Shown: positions 25,326-34,057 of the stretch, piece after piece | Layout of the letters: the number at the start of each line of letters is the position of its first letter | How positions within the stretch are numbered: the first letter of the stretch is position 1 | Source of the DNA: an uncultured Faecalibacterium sp. | GTDB taxonomy: Bacteria; Bacillota; Clostridia; Oscillospirales; Ruminococcaceae | Reading direction: 5' to 3' | DNA: 64,000 bases | Assembly: GCA_934503275.1 (NCBI GenBank) | Contig: CAKSVD010000002.1 | Location: 1-64,000 of the forward strand | Made by a program: the position numbers and the translations under genes | The notes under the pieces: model-generated | Databases searched by the model: none | Told to the model about the DNA's origin: nothing | Seen by the model: the letters and a program-made list of their open reading frames with translations, nothing else

Positions 25326-26537
25326 ATGGAATATACATTTTATCGCCGTCTGCTCAGTGCAGTGTGCGCCATTGCGCTGGCCTTTACGGCAGTGTGCCCG
25401 GCGGTGGCCGCCGCGCCGGAGGATACCACCGGCACCCCCCAGACCCTGACCGCCTCTGAGGTAAAGGAGATGCAGCAGACGGATGCAGCCGTCGCCGCCC
25501 TGACCGACAGCGCCGCTTACGCCGGAATGTCGGAGGAGGAACGTCAGGCCGCTGCACTGGCGCAGCTGGATAAGCTGGCGGCGCAGGGGCTTGTGGAAAA
25601 GAACAGCATCTATGTGGATGCGGAAAACGGCATGGTAAGCTTTGCCTACAGTTGCGGCGCACTGGGCGGCATTCTGCTCACCGACACCGAGAGCGAGGCA
25701 GACGCCGCCCTGCCCGGGCCGGAACTGGAAAACGCACCCGCGCTGCTCACCACCGAAAACGGCACCGTGGGCAATGCGGTCATCTACTATGCTTTTGATA
25801 ACGGGGTCAACAGCAACCGCTACCCCTACTATTCTTATATGAAGGACTACTGGAACGGCTCCGGGCTGGACACCCGTCTGGACATGATGGTGACCGTCTC
25901 CGACCTGAAGCGGATGGCAGATTATGACCTTGCCATTCTCAGCGCCCACGGCGCGCACTATACCTATGAGTATGGCTGGCTGTGGAAAAAGCAGGCCACA
26001 GCGCCCATCGTCCTGCTGCTGGAAAAGTCGGATTTCTGGAACGACCTGCGCTACGGCTTGGAATTGCTCAGCCACCGGGTCATCAAGGTGAACGGCTGCT
26101 ACGCCGTCACCGGAGACTTTTTCAACAATGCCTACCGGGGCGGTAAGCTGAACGGCACCATCGTGCTCTCGGAGACCTGCGAGTTCTACGGCCGCAGCGG
26201 CCATGTGGACACCGCCCTTTCGGACGGGCTGCTCTCCGGCGGGGCAAAGGCCGTGGCAGGTTTTGTAAACAACGTGTATAGCGTGTACTCCCGCAGTATG
26301 CTGTGGGCGACCGTGAACCGCCTGATCGAGGGCGAGACCTTGCAGCAGGCCATTGATTATAGCCTTGAGGTCTACGGCGAAAACGACATCGTGTGGTATC
26401 TCAACCAGAACACCGGGCGGCATCCGCACCCGGCGGCGTCCTACCCCATCATTCAGGGCGATGCCGCTGCCCGGCTCACCGCGCCCGGCACGGTGACGAA
26501 CGGTGCAGCAGAGCAGCAGACCCCTGCCGCCGCCTGA
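25326..26537 (+). CDS. Secreted protein with CHAT/clan CD peptidase-like features
   Basis: 403 residues from the ATG at 25326. A signal peptide is clear (basic start, then LLSAVCAIALAFTAVCPAVAAA). Residues about 150-370 show the caspase-fold order: LAILSAHGAHY, giving His208-Gly, then TIVLSETCEFYG with Cys285 at the end of a hydrophobic strand, then LLSGGAKAVAGFVNNVYSV and a terminal helix LIEGETLQQAIDYSLE. This layout matches CHAT and C25 peptidases, whose dyad is His/Cys. The assignment is from pattern, not alignment. Cleavage target unknown; it would act outside the membrane. Single gene with its own promoter and terminator. Confidence 0.6.
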   Translation: MEYTFYRRLLSAVCAIALAFTAVCPAVAAAPEDTTGTPQTLTASEVKEMQQTDAAVAALTDSAAYAGMSEEERQAAALAQLDKLAAQGLVEKNSIYVDAENGMVSFAYSCGALGGILLTDTESEADAALPGPELENAPALLTTENGTVGNAVIYYAFDNGVNSNRYPYYSYMKDYWNGSGLDTRLDMMVTVSDLKRMADYDLAILSAHGAHYTYEYGWLWKKQATAPIVLLLEKSDFWNDLRYGLELLSHRVIKVNGCYAVTGDFFNNAYRGGKLNGTIVLSETCEFYGRSGHVDTALSDGLLSGGAKAVAGFVNNVYSVYSRSMLWATVNRLIEGETLQQAIDYSLEVYGENDIVWYLNQNTGRHPHPAASYPIIQGDAAARLTAPGTVTNGAAEQQTPAAA

Positions 26538-26540
26538 CCA

Positions 26541-26569
26541 TTGCACTTTTGTGTGTTTTATATTATACT
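26541..26569 (+). promoter_or_regulatory. Promoter of tsaE-tsaB
   Basis: TTGCAC (26541-26546), 17-bp spacer, TATACT (26564-26569). The expected transcription start falls inside the terminator hairpin that follows. Confidence 0.65.
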
Positions 26570-26570
26570 T

Positions 26571-26602
26571 AGGGATGGCAGAGTGTCTGCCATCCCTTTT
26601 TT
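26571..26602 (+). terminator. Terminator of the secreted protein gene
   Basis: AGGGATGGCAGA-GTG-TCTGCCATCCCT, a 12-bp stem followed by six T. Confidence 0.9.
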
Positions 26603-26622
26603 GAAACGATGAGGTAACCTTC

Positions 26623-27048
26623 ATGTCAGAATATATCACCCATTCCCGCGCCGAGACGGTGGCGCTGGGCAAGCGGATGGCCGCTGTGCTGGCTCCCGGG
26701 GCGCTGATCGCCTTTACCGGTGGTCTTGGCGCGGGCAAGACCGCCTTTACCGAGGGCCTTGCCGAGGGTCTGGGCTGCACCGACCCGGTGTCCAGCCCCA
26801 CCTTTGCCATCGTGAACTACTACCGGGGCCCGCGCCCGCTGGCGCACTTCGATCTGTACCGCATCTCCACCGAGAACGATCTGTGTGCGGCGGGCTTCTA
26901 CGATTATCTGGATCAGGGCGCTGTGGTGGCGGCAGAGTGGAGCGAGAACTTTGCCGACCTGCTGGCGCTGGAAAATCCCATCCGAGTGAACATCGACCGT
27001 CTGGACGATACCACCCGCAAGATCACCATCGAGGGGGTGACGGTATGA
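26623..27048 (+). CDS. tsaE: tRNA threonylcarbamoyladenosine biosynthesis ATPase TsaE
   Basis: 141 residues, full length. P-loop GGLGAGKTAF, then SSPTFAIVNYYRG and LAHFDLYRI, all typical of TsaE, the ATPase that drives the TsaB-TsaD complex making t6A at position 37 of tRNAs. It ends in a 4-nt overlap (ATGA) with tsaB. tsaC and tsaD are not in this window. Confidence 0.95.
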   Translation: MSEYITHSRAETVALGKRMAAVLAPGALIAFTGGLGAGKTAFTEGLAEGLGCTDPVSSPTFAIVNYYRGPRPLAHFDLYRISTENDLCAAGFYDYLDQGAVVAAEWSENFADLLALENPIRVNIDRLDDTTRKITIEGVTV

Positions 27049-27755
27049 ATATTCTGGCCGTGGATACGGCGGGCAAGACCGCCGGTGTGGCCCTGCTGCA
27101 GGATGATCGCCTGCTGTACGAGGTGTATCTGGACGGCGGCATGACCCACAGCGAAACGCTGATGCCCATGATCGACACCTGCTTAAAGCTGTGCGGGCTG
27201 ACCTGCGCGGACATCGACCTGTACGCCGTCAACGCAGGCCCGGGCAGCTTTACCGGCCTGCGCATCGGGCTGGCCGCCGTCAAGGGTCTGGCCTTCCCGC
27301 GCGAGACGTTGTGCGCCCCGGTGTCTACCTTGGAAGCGCTGGCCGCTGCCCATACCGGCGAGGGCACCGTGCTCTGTGCACTGGACGCCCGCCGCGCACA
27401 GGTATACAGTGCTGCATTTGACCTTGCCACCCACACCCGCCTGCTGGACGATGACGCCCGGGCGGTGACAGATCTGGCTGATTTTGTAGAAAATTGCAAA
27501 AAGCCTCTGTTTTTTGTTGGTGATGGCGCGGGTCTGTGCTATAATAAATACAGCAATGTGCCGGGCGTGCTGCAAACACCCCCGGCGCTGCGGGGCGGCC
27601 GTGCCGCTGCCGTAGCACTTGTGGCAAAGCAGATGGCCGCAGCCGGGCAGGCTGTGCTGCCGGAGGCGCTGCTGCCGGACTACCACCGCCTCAGTCAGGC
27701 AGAGCGGGAGCGGGCGGAGCGTCTGGCTGCCGAAGCCGCAGCAAATAAACAATAA
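27045..27755 (+). CDS. tsaB: tRNA threonylcarbamoyladenosine biosynthesis protein TsaB
   Basis: 236 residues from the ATG at 27045, in ATGA overlap with tsaE and with GAGGGGG upstream. The ASKHA-fold start MNILAVDTAGKTAGVAL and the signature NAGPGSFTGLRIGLAAVKGLA are present. It is the non-catalytic scaffold partner of TsaD. Confidence 0.95.
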   Translation: MNILAVDTAGKTAGVALLQDDRLLYEVYLDGGMTHSETLMPMIDTCLKLCGLTCADIDLYAVNAGPGSFTGLRIGLAAVKGLAFPRETLCAPVSTLEALAAAHTGEGTVLCALDARRAQVYSAAFDLATHTRLLDDDARAVTDLADFVENCKKPLFFVGDGAGLCYNKYSNVPGVLQTPPALRGGRAAAVALVAKQMAAAGQAVLPEALLPDYHRLSQAERERAERLAAEAAANKQ

Positions 27756-27796
27756 AAGCGGAACTGTGACTACTCACAGGGAAAGGACGTTTTTCC

Positions 27797-28243
27797 ATGG
27801 CAAAACCCATTGCACTTGCCGCCGACCACGGCGGATTTGAACTGAAAGAGGCTGTCAAGGCACATCTGGAGGAGCTTGGTCTGGAGTATATCGACTTTGG
27901 CACCCACAGCACCGACAGCGTGGACTACCCCGATATGGCTGTGCCCGCCTGTGACGCAGTGGTGAGCGGCCAGTGCGAGAAGGCACTGCTGTTCTGCGGC
28001 ACCGGTGTGGGCATCAGCATGGCAGCCAACAAGATCAAGGGCATCCGCGCCTGCTGCTGCTCCGACAGCTTCAGCTGCGAGTATACCCGCCGCCACAACG
28101 ACGCCAACGCCCTGTGCATGGGCGGCCGCGTGGTGGGCGCAGGCCTTGCCTGCCAGCTGGTGGACATCTTCCTGAATACCGAGTTTGAGGGTGGCCGTCA
28201 TCAGCGCCGCATCGACAAGCTGACCGCACTGGAAAACCGCTGA
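27797..28243 (+). CDS. rpiB: Ribose-5-phosphate isomerase B
   Basis: 148 residues. Interconverts ribose-5-phosphate and ribulose-5-phosphate. ADHGGFELK holds the Asp/His of the active site, LLFCGTGVGISMAANK the catalytic Cys and anion hole, and HNDANALCMGGRVVG the second conserved block. Start has AAAGGA upstream. It may be co-transcribed with tsaB, 41 bp before it. Confidence 0.95.
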   Translation: MAKPIALAADHGGFELKEAVKAHLEELGLEYIDFGTHSTDSVDYPDMAVPACDAVVSGQCEKALLFCGTGVGISMAANKIKGIRACCCSDSFSCEYTRRHNDANALCMGGRVVGAGLACQLVDIFLNTEFEGGRHQRRIDKLTALENR

Positions 28244-28258
28244 TTGAAATTTTTGTAA

Positions 28259-28297
28259 TTTCACAGAGAAGCTTGCACTGCAAGCTTCTCTGTGAAA
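28259..28297. repeat. Near-perfect 18-19-bp palindrome between rpiB and upp
   Basis: TTTCACAGAGAAGCTTGCA and its complement meet around a single C. On the plus strand AAAAAAGCC follows rather than T, so it is not a standard terminator. It may stabilise or process the rpiB 3' end. Confidence 0.7.
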
Positions 28298-28383
28298 AAA
28301 GCCTTTTATGCGCCCACCGGGCGGGCAAGGCCACAGCTAAGTACCCGATAGAATGTTCTATATAAATTAAGGAGCGTGTTTTT

Positions 28384-29010
28384 ATGACCCCGATGATCGT
28401 TGAACATCCGCTGCTGCAGCACAAGATCAGCCTGCTGCGCAACAAACAGACCGGCACCAAGGAGTTCCGTGACCTCGTTGGCGAGATCGCAACTCTGCTG
28501 TGCTACGAGGCTACCCGCGATCTGCCGCTGGAAGAGGTGGAGATCGAGACCCCCATTACCATGGCAAAGACCAAGGTGCTGGCAGGCCGCAAGCTGGCTC
28601 TGGTGCCCATCCTGCGCGCTGGCATGGGTATGCTGGACGGTATGCTGACCCTGCTGCCCGCCGCCAAGGTCGGCTTTATCGGCCTGTACCGCGACGAAAA
28701 GACCCTGCAGCCCGTGGAGTACTTCTGCAAGCTGCCGCAGGATATCGCCGAGCGTGACGTTCTGGTGCTGGATCCCATGCTGGCTACCGGCGGCAGCGCT
28801 ATCGACGCCATTACTCAGATCAAGAAGCATGGCGCAAAGCGTATCAAGTTCATCGGCCTGTTGGGCGCACCGGAGGGCATCAAGGCTCTGCACGAGGCAC
28901 ACCCCGATGTGGACATCTATCTGGGCGCACAGGACGACCGCCTGAACGAGAACGGCTACATCGTACCCGGTCTGGGTGATGCAGGCGACCGTATCTACGG
29001 CACCAAGTAA
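28384..29010 (+). CDS. upp: Uracil phosphoribosyltransferase
   Basis: 208 residues. Converts uracil and PRPP to UMP for pyrimidine salvage. The PRPP loop [14 protein letters not shown] and the uracil-binding C-terminus [15 protein letters not shown] are standard, as is [20 protein letters not shown] lies 9 nt before the ATG. A separate transcript, preceded by a palindrome and ended by a terminator. Confidence 0.96.
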   Translation: MTPMIVEHPLLQHKISLLRNKQTGTKEFRDLVGEIATLLCYEATRDLPLEEVEIETPITMAKTKVLAGRKLALVPILRAGMGMLDGMLTLLPAAKVGFIGLYRDEKTLQPVEYFCKLPQDIAERDVLVLDPMLATGGSAIDAITQIKKHGAKRIKFIGLLGAPEGIKALHEAHPDVDIYLGAQDDRLNENGYIVPGLGDAGDRIYGTK

Positions 29011-29025
29011 AACATATCTATAAAA

Positions 29026-29063
29026 AACAATGCCGGAGCGTTGATGCTCCGGCATTGTTTTTT
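29026..29063. terminator. Bidirectional terminator between upp and the MATE gene
   Basis: AACAATGCCGGAGC pairs with GCTCCGGCATTGTT; a T run follows on the plus strand and A run on the other side. Confidence 0.92.
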
Positions 29064-29066
29064 ATC

Positions 29067-30395
29067 TTACATCTCGCTGCTGCGCAGAAAGCGCACCAGC
29101 AGTGGCAGCTCGTACAGCAGCATCAGCAGCCAGCCCACCGCGTAGCTGAAGGGCAAGGCTTCGATATCCATCTTCATCACCAGCACAAACAGTGCGGCGG
29201 CAGCCACACGGCCGCCCATATTCAGCATACTGCTGTTCAGGGTGACCTTCAAATCGCCTATGCCCCGGAAAAAGCCCTGAATGCCGTTGGTGGCGGCGGG
29301 CATCAGATAAAACAGCGAGATGGTGCGCAAAAACCGCACGCCAAGGTCCACCACGGCGGGGTCGGCGGCAAACAGCCGGATGATGGGCTCGGCAAACAGC
29401 AGGCAGACACCGGTAAGCAGCAGCGCATAGACAAACTCGATGCGCATACCGCAGTGGTAGCCCTGCCGCACACGGTCGGTCTTGCCCGCGCCCCGGTTCT
29501 GCGCCATCAGGGTGGTCATGGCGTGGCCGATGTTCTGCTGCGGGGTGTAGGCAAAGTCATCGATGCGGGAGGCGGCGGTAAAGGCCGCCATGGCGTTGAC
29601 GCCCATGGTATTCACGATGGCCTGCACCGCAATTTTGCCCAGCTGCACCGTGGCTTGCTGCATGGCGCTGGCCCAGCCGTAACTCACGGTCTTGCGCAGC
29701 AGCTTGCCGTCATACACTAGCCACCGTCTGCCCAGCTGCAAGACCGGCACCTTGTAGCGGATGTACACCACGCACAGCAGGCAGCAGGCGGCCTCGCTGA
29801 GCACGGTGGAAAGGGCGCAGCCCTCGCTGCCCCAGCCCAGCGCCTCCACAAAAAACAGGTCGCCGCCAATGTTCAGCACGGCGCTGATCATCAAAAAATA
29901 CAACGCGCTCTTGCTGTCGCCCAGCGCACGCATGGTGGCAGCAAGGAAATTATAGAAGAAGGTGAAGATCAGCCCCGCAAACACGATGCGCAGGTAGTTC
30001 ACTGCAATGGGCAGAATGGCGGCGGGTACCTGCAGCAGCCGCAGCAGCGGGTCTGCCAGCAGCACGCACAGGGCAGAGAAGGTCAGGGAAAACACGGTGC
30101 CCGCAATGGCGGTGGTGGATACCTGCCGCTCCACCAGCTTGGTGTCTCCCGCGCCAAAGGCGGTGCTGACCAGAATGCCTGCGCCCAGACACATCCCGTT
30201 GATGAACAGGATGGCAAGGGTCATCAGGGGGTTCGAGGTGCCCACGGCAGCCAGCGCGTCCTCGCCCACAAACTTGCCCACGATGATGCTGTCGGCGGCG
30301 TTGTAGGTAAGCTGGAACAGGTTTCCCAGCACCAGCGGAATGGTAAATTTTATCAGCAGCGGCGTAATGGCGCCGCTGGTCATGTCCTTGGTCAT
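29067..30395 (-). CDS. MATE family multidrug/metabolite exporter
   Basis: 442 residues, twelve hydrophobic segments in two related halves. The N-terminal FTIPLVLGNLFQLTYNAADSIIVGKFVG and the mid-protein ASAMQQATVQLGKIAVQAIVNTMG and FTAASRIDDFAYTPQQNIGHAMTTLMAQN are typical of the MATE subgroup common in Clostridia. It would export cationic compounds against sodium or protons; the substrate is unknown. It lies 38 nt downstream of the cysteine-synthase-like gene and probably shares its transcript. Confidence 0.93.
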   Translation of the reverse strand: MTKDMTSGAITPLLIKFTIPLVLGNLFQLTYNAADSIIVGKFVGEDALAAVGTSNPLMTLAILFINGMCLGAGILVSTAFGAGDTKLVERQVSTTAIAGTVFSLTFSALCVLLADPLLRLLQVPAAILPIAVNYLRIVFAGLIFTFFYNFLAATMRALGDSKSALYFLMISAVLNIGGDLFFVEALGWGSEGCALSTVLSEAACCLLCVVYIRYKVPVLQLGRRWLVYDGKLLRKTVSYGWASAMQQATVQLGKIAVQAIVNTMGVNAMAAFTAASRIDDFAYTPQQNIGHAMTTLMAQNRGAGKTDRVRQGYHCGMRIEFVYALLLTGVCLLFAEPIIRLFAADPAVVDLGVRFLRTISLFYLMPAATNGIQGFFRGIGDLKVTLNSSMLNMGGRVAAAALFVLVMKMDIEALPFSYAVGWLLMLLYELPLLVRFLRSSEM

Positions 30396-30433
30396 GAAAA
30401 ACGTCCTTCTTTCCTAATAATAGGAGCGGCCGC

Positions 30434-31345
30434 TTACACGATGCTGGCGCGTCCGCTGAAAATGGCCAGCGCAGCGCGGCTGTTGCAGTTGGCCAGCAGC
30501 TGGGCGGCGGCGTGCAGGGCAGCACCGGCGCTGACCGAAGCGGGGATGGCATCGGTGCGCAGTACCTGCTGGGCAGCCCGCTGGGCGTCCCGGCTGGCCA
30601 CGGCGGAAACGTTATCCACCACATAGCTGTTGTAGTTTTCCGGCACGATGCCGTAGCCGATATCCGGAATGCCGTGGGGGCCGGTAAGCCCGCCGCCCAG
30701 CACCTGATTTTCGTACGGCTCCACCGCCACGATGCGCACATCGTTCGTCCATGCCTTAATGGTCTCGCCCACGCCGGTCACCGTGCCGGCGCTGCCCACC
30801 CCGATGGTAATGGCGTCCACAAGGCTCTGGTTCTGCCGGGCAATGCTTTGCACAATGGCAGGGCCGGTGACCCGGCGGTGGTACTCCGGGTTATCATCGT
30901 TGGCCAGCCAGTTCATATAGTACCAACCGTTCGCGGCGGCGGTCTGCGCCGCCAGCGCCCGCGCCCCGGCCAGACCGCTGCGGGCGGGGCTGTGCCGGAT
31001 CTGTGCACCCAGCCGCAGCAGGTACTCCTGCCGCAAGGCAGGGGCGTCCTCCGGCATTACCAGCACGATGGGATGCCCGGCGGTCAGGCTGGCCAGCGTC
31101 AGGGCGGTGGCAAAGGGGCCGGAGGCCGCCTCGATAATGGGCTGCCCCGGAGCAAGCTGCTTTTTTTCAATGGCAAGGGCCAGCATCCCCTCGGCAAGGC
31201 CGTCCCGGGCGGTGCCGGTGGGGCCGTTAAAATCCAGATACGCGTACAGATGCCCCTTCAGTCCGCAGGCGGCGGCGTAGCCCCGCAGCTCCACAATAGG
31301 GCAGGCGGTGGTAAGGGTCTGGTAAAAATTAGAGTAGATCGGCAC
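30434..31345 (-). CDS. Cysteine-synthase-like protein lacking the PLP lysine
   Basis: 303 residues with the fold-type II layout of CysK: NWLANDDNPEYHRRVTGPAI, GVGSAGTVTGVGETIKAW and the GIPDIGYGIVPE block align with the family. The lysine that holds PLP (PTGSVKDR in CysK) is replaced: the sequence is GPTGTARDG with Arg47. The substrate loop SGNTG reads ASGPFAT. Standard PLP chemistry is therefore not expected. It may be a regulatory or binding pseudoenzyme, or have acquired another role. GTG start at 31345 with AAAGGAG 7 nt upstream. Its downstream neighbour is the MATE exporter. Confidence 0.8.
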   Translation of the reverse strand: MPIYSNFYQTLTTACPIVELRGYAAACGLKGHLYAYLDFNGPTGTARDGLAEGMLALAIEKKQLAPGQPIIEAASGPFATALTLASLTAGHPIVLVMPEDAPALRQEYLLRLGAQIRHSPARSGLAGARALAAQTAAANGWYYMNWLANDDNPEYHRRVTGPAIVQSIARQNQSLVDAITIGVGSAGTVTGVGETIKAWTNDVRIVAVEPYENQVLGGGLTGPHGIPDIGYGIVPENYNSYVVDNVSAVASRDAQRAAQQVLRTDAIPASVSAGAALHAAAQLLANCNSRAALAIFSGRASIV

Positions 31346-31380
31346 AAGGGCACTCCTTTCTCTTGGGATACAACACTATT

Positions 31381-31410
31381 ATCCTAACGCAAAGCCCCCG
31401 GCTGCGTCAA
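31381..31410 (-). promoter_or_regulatory. Promoter of the cysteine-synthase-like gene
   Basis: Minus strand: TTGACG (31405-31410), 18-bp spacer, TAGGAT (31381-31386). Confidence 0.6.
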
Positions 31411-31473
31411 GATGCCTTTTGGCAAAAACAGCGAATTTTAGGCAGATATTTCAGAAAAAACTCCAAAATCCCC

Positions 31474-31502
31474 TTGACAAGGGGCAGGGGTTCTGGTATA
31501 CT
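31474..31502 (+). promoter_or_regulatory. Promoter of the ylxM-ffh operon
   Basis: TTGACA (31474-31479), 17-bp spacer, TATACT (31497-31502), about 70 bp before ylxM. Confidence 0.85.
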
Positions 31503-31571
31503 CCATCCGTAAAGCAAAAAAACTTTACAACACGGCAAGTACAGACAGCAGAGCACCGGGGGTCAACAGCA

Positions 31572-31955
31572 ATGGCAAAAGATCTGGAAATGGGGTATCT
31601 GCTGGATTTTTATGGCGAGGTGCTTACCCAGAAGCAGCGCGAGATGCTGCGCCAGTATTATAACGATGATCTTTCGCTGAGCGAGATCGGCGAGAACTTC
31701 GGCATCACCCGGCAGGGCGCACGGGACGCCATCAAGCATGGCGAGACCACCCTGAAGGAACTGGAAGAAAAGGTAGGCTTTGCGGCCCGCTACCGGCGGG
31801 TACAGCAGAAGCTGGAACAGCTGGAGCAGCTGGTCATCGACACCCGGTTCGAGTGTACCGGCCCCCGCGCCAATATCACCACCACGGAGTATGTGGAAGC
31901 ACTGACAAAAATGCTGGAACTCATCCGCTCGATGGATGAAGCAAACGAAAGCTGA
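31572..31955 (+). CDS. ylxM: YlxM/UPF0122 family SRP-associated regulator
   Basis: 127 residues from the ATG at 31572, in phase with a weak ribosome site. A sigma-70 region-4-like helix-turn-helix is clear: LTQKQREMLRQYYNDDLSLSEIGENFGITRQGARDAIKHGE. YlxM proteins are encoded beside ffh in Firmicutes and affect signal-recognition particle function. A C-terminal helical segment, partly coiled coil, follows (KLEQLEQLV). Confidence 0.9.
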   Translation: MAKDLEMGYLLDFYGEVLTQKQREMLRQYYNDDLSLSEIGENFGITRQGARDAIKHGETTLKELEEKVGFAARYRRVQQKLEQLEQLVIDTRFECTGPRANITTTEYVEALTKMLELIRSMDEANES

Positions 31956-31981
31956 TCGAATTTTGAAAGGAGCACCGCACA

Positions 31982-33337
31982 ATGGCATTTGAATCCCTGA
32001 CCGACCGCCTTGCCGGTGTATTCAAAAAGCTGCGCGGTCACGGCAAGCTGACCGAGGCAGATATCAAGGCCGCCATGCGCGAGGTGCGGATGGCTTTGCT
32101 GGAGGCCGATGTCAACTACAAGGTTGCCAAGGACTTCTGCGCAAAGGTGTCCGAGCGTGCTATGGGGCAGGAGGTCATGGAGAGCCTGACCCCCGCCCAG
32201 CAGGTGGTCAAGATCGTCAATGAGGAACTGGTAGCCCTCATGGGCGGCACCGAGGCCGCCCGCCTGAACATCAAGAACAAGGGCCAGACGGTCATCATGC
32301 TCTGCGGCTTGCAGGGCAACGGTAAAACCACCCACGCGGCAAAGCTTGCCAAGTTCTATATCAAGCAGGGACGCCGCCCCATGCTGGTAGCCTGCGATAT
32401 CTACCGCCCCGCAGCTATCGACCAGCTGCAGGTGGTGGGCAAGCAGGCCGGTGCGCCGGTGTTCACCCTGCCCGGCGCAAAGCCGCCGGAGATCGCCCGC
32501 AAGGCGCTGGCGCACGCTAAGGACTACGGCAACGACATCGTCATTCTGGATACGGCAGGCCGTTTGCAGATCGACGAAGTGCTGATGCAGGAACTGGTGG
32601 ACATCAAGGCCGCCGTTCCCGTAGATGAGACGTTGCTGGTGGTGGACGCCATGGCCGGTCAGGATGCCGTCAACGTGGCCAAGACCTTCAACGAGACGGT
32701 GGGCGTTGATGGCATCATCCTCACCAAGACCGACGGCGATACCCGTGGCGGTGCAGCGCTTTCTGTGCTGGCCGTTACCGGCAAGCCCATCAAGTTCCAG
32801 GGCACCGGCGAAAAGCTGGATGATCTGGATGTGTTCCACCCGGACCGCATGGCAAGCCGCATCCTTGGCATGGGCGATGTGCTCAGCCTGATCGAGCGCG
32901 CACAGGATGCCGCCGATGAAAAGGCCGCCGAGGAGACCGCCAAGCGGCTGATGGAAAATAAGTTCGATATGAACGATATGCTGGAGCAGTTCGCCCAGAT
33001 CCGCAAGATGGGCGGAGCAGGCGCAATGCTCAGTATGCTGCCCGGCGCATCCGGCATCGATGCCAGCCAGATCGATGAAAAAGCCTTTGACCGCATCGAG
33101 GCCATGATTTATTCCATGACCAAAGAGGAGCGGGAAAAGCCCTCCATCATCAACCCCAAGCGCAAGCGCCGCATTGCCGCAGGCAGCGGTACCCGCGTGG
33201 AGGACGTGAACAAGCTGCTCAAGCAGTACGAGATGATGCAGAAGATGATGAAGCAGTTCAAGAAGAGCCCCAAGGGCTTTGCCCGCCGTCTGGGCGGCAT
33301 GATGGGAAACCCTAACGCCTTCCGCGGACTGAAATAA
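31982..33337 (+). CDS. ffh: Signal recognition particle GTPase Ffh
   Basis: 451 residues. Domain order is N (1-90), G (P-loop GLQGNGKTTHAAKLA, DTAGRLQIDE, TKTDGDTRGG) and M (about 300-445), the last rich in Met (MMQKMMKQFKK) for signal-peptide and 4.5S RNA binding. It targets membrane proteins to FtsY and the translocon. AAAGGAG precedes the ATG. Together with ylxM, rpsP, khpA, rimM and trmD it forms a classic Firmicutes cluster. Confidence 0.97.
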   Translation: MAFESLTDRLAGVFKKLRGHGKLTEADIKAAMREVRMALLEADVNYKVAKDFCAKVSERAMGQEVMESLTPAQQVVKIVNEELVALMGGTEAARLNIKNKGQTVIMLCGLQGNGKTTHAAKLAKFYIKQGRRPMLVACDIYRPAAIDQLQVVGKQAGAPVFTLPGAKPPEIARKALAHAKDYGNDIVILDTAGRLQIDEVLMQELVDIKAAVPVDETLLVVDAMAGQDAVNVAKTFNETVGVDGIILTKTDGDTRGGAALSVLAVTGKPIKFQGTGEKLDDLDVFHPDRMASRILGMGDVLSLIERAQDAADEKAAEETAKRLMENKFDMNDMLEQFAQIRKMGGAGAMLSMLPGASGIDASQIDEKAFDRIEAMIYSMTKEEREKPSIINPKRKRRIAAGSGTRVEDVNKLLKQYEMMQKMMKQFKKSPKGFARRLGGMMGNPNAFRGLK

Positions 33338-33406
33338 CAACGGTATACAACCCCGGCGGGGTTTGTAACATATATCAAAAACAATAATTTTTGGAGGATA
33401 TCTATT

Positions 33407-33649
33407 ATGGCAGTTAAGATTCGTCTGCGCCGCGTTGGCGCCAAGAAAGCTCCCTTCTACCGTGTTGTCGTTGCTGACAGCCGCTTCCCCCGCGATGGCC
33501 GCTTCATTGAGGAGATCGGCACTTACGATCCCAACAAGGAGCCCTCTGAGGTGAAGATCGATGCCGAGAAGGCAAAGCAGTGGATCGCTAACGGCGCTCA
33601 GCCCACTGATACCGTTCGTGTCCTGCTGAAGAAGTCCAACGTTCTGTAA
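33407..33649 (+). CDS. rpsP: 30S ribosomal protein S16
   Basis: 80 residues, normal size. [31 protein letters not shown] is the S16 signature. GGAGG lies 8 nt before the ATG. Confidence 0.97.
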   Translation: MAVKIRLRRVGAKKAPFYRVVVADSRFPRDGRFIEEIGTYDPNKEPSEVKIDAEKAKQWIANGAQPTDTVRVLLKKSNVL

Positions 33650-33666
33650 GTAGGGAGGGCTGACTC

Positions 33667-33900
33667 ATGCAGGAGCTGTTGCTGGCAGTTGCCCGCGGTC
33701 TCGTGGAGGACAAGGACGCCGTCAAGGTCACGGTGGACGAGCCCCGCGAGGACGGCACCATCGTCTACCACCTGAGCGTGGCAGAGGGAGATATGGGCCG
33801 TGTCATCGGCAAGCAGGGCCGGATCGCAAAAGCCATTCGTGTGGTGATGCGCGCGGCTGCTGTGCGGGTCGATGAAAAGGTCCTTGTTGAGATCGACTGA
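33667..33900 (+). CDS. khpA: KH-domain RNA-binding protein KhpA
   Basis: 77 residues, a single KH domain with the RNA-gripping loop GRVIGKQGRIAKAIR. It usually pairs with KhpB and affects cell size and RNA stability in Firmicutes. It is 17 bp downstream of rpsP. A terminator and a repeat pair then separate it from rimM. Confidence 0.93.
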   Translation: MQELLLAVARGLVEDKDAVKVTVDEPREDGTIVYHLSVAEGDMGRVIGKQGRIAKAIRVVMRAAAVRVDEKVLVEID

Positions 33901-33909
33901 GCACCCTAC

Positions 33910-33943
33910 AGGCCCTTTGCCCTTGCGGCAAGGGGCCTTTTTG
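33910..33943 (+). terminator. Terminator after khpA
   Basis: GGCCCTTTGCC and GGCAAGGGGCC pair around CTTGC, followed by five T. Confidence 0.85.
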
Positions 33944-33952
33944 GTTATAGAA

Positions 33953-33999
33953 AACCCTCTCAGGCGCTTCGCGCCAGCTCCCCCGAAAGGGGGGAGCTT
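33953..33999 (-). repeat. GC-rich double-hairpin repeat, copy 1 (reversed)
   Basis: AACCCTCTC, then GGCGC-TTC-GCGCC and AGCTCCCCC-GAAA-GGGGGGAGCTT. Reverse-oriented partner of copy 2. Confidence 0.8.
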
Positions 34000-34057
34000 G
34001 GAGCAGACTGTACACAGGAGCATTCTGAACAAACAAGCAATACACCACCTCTTCGTC

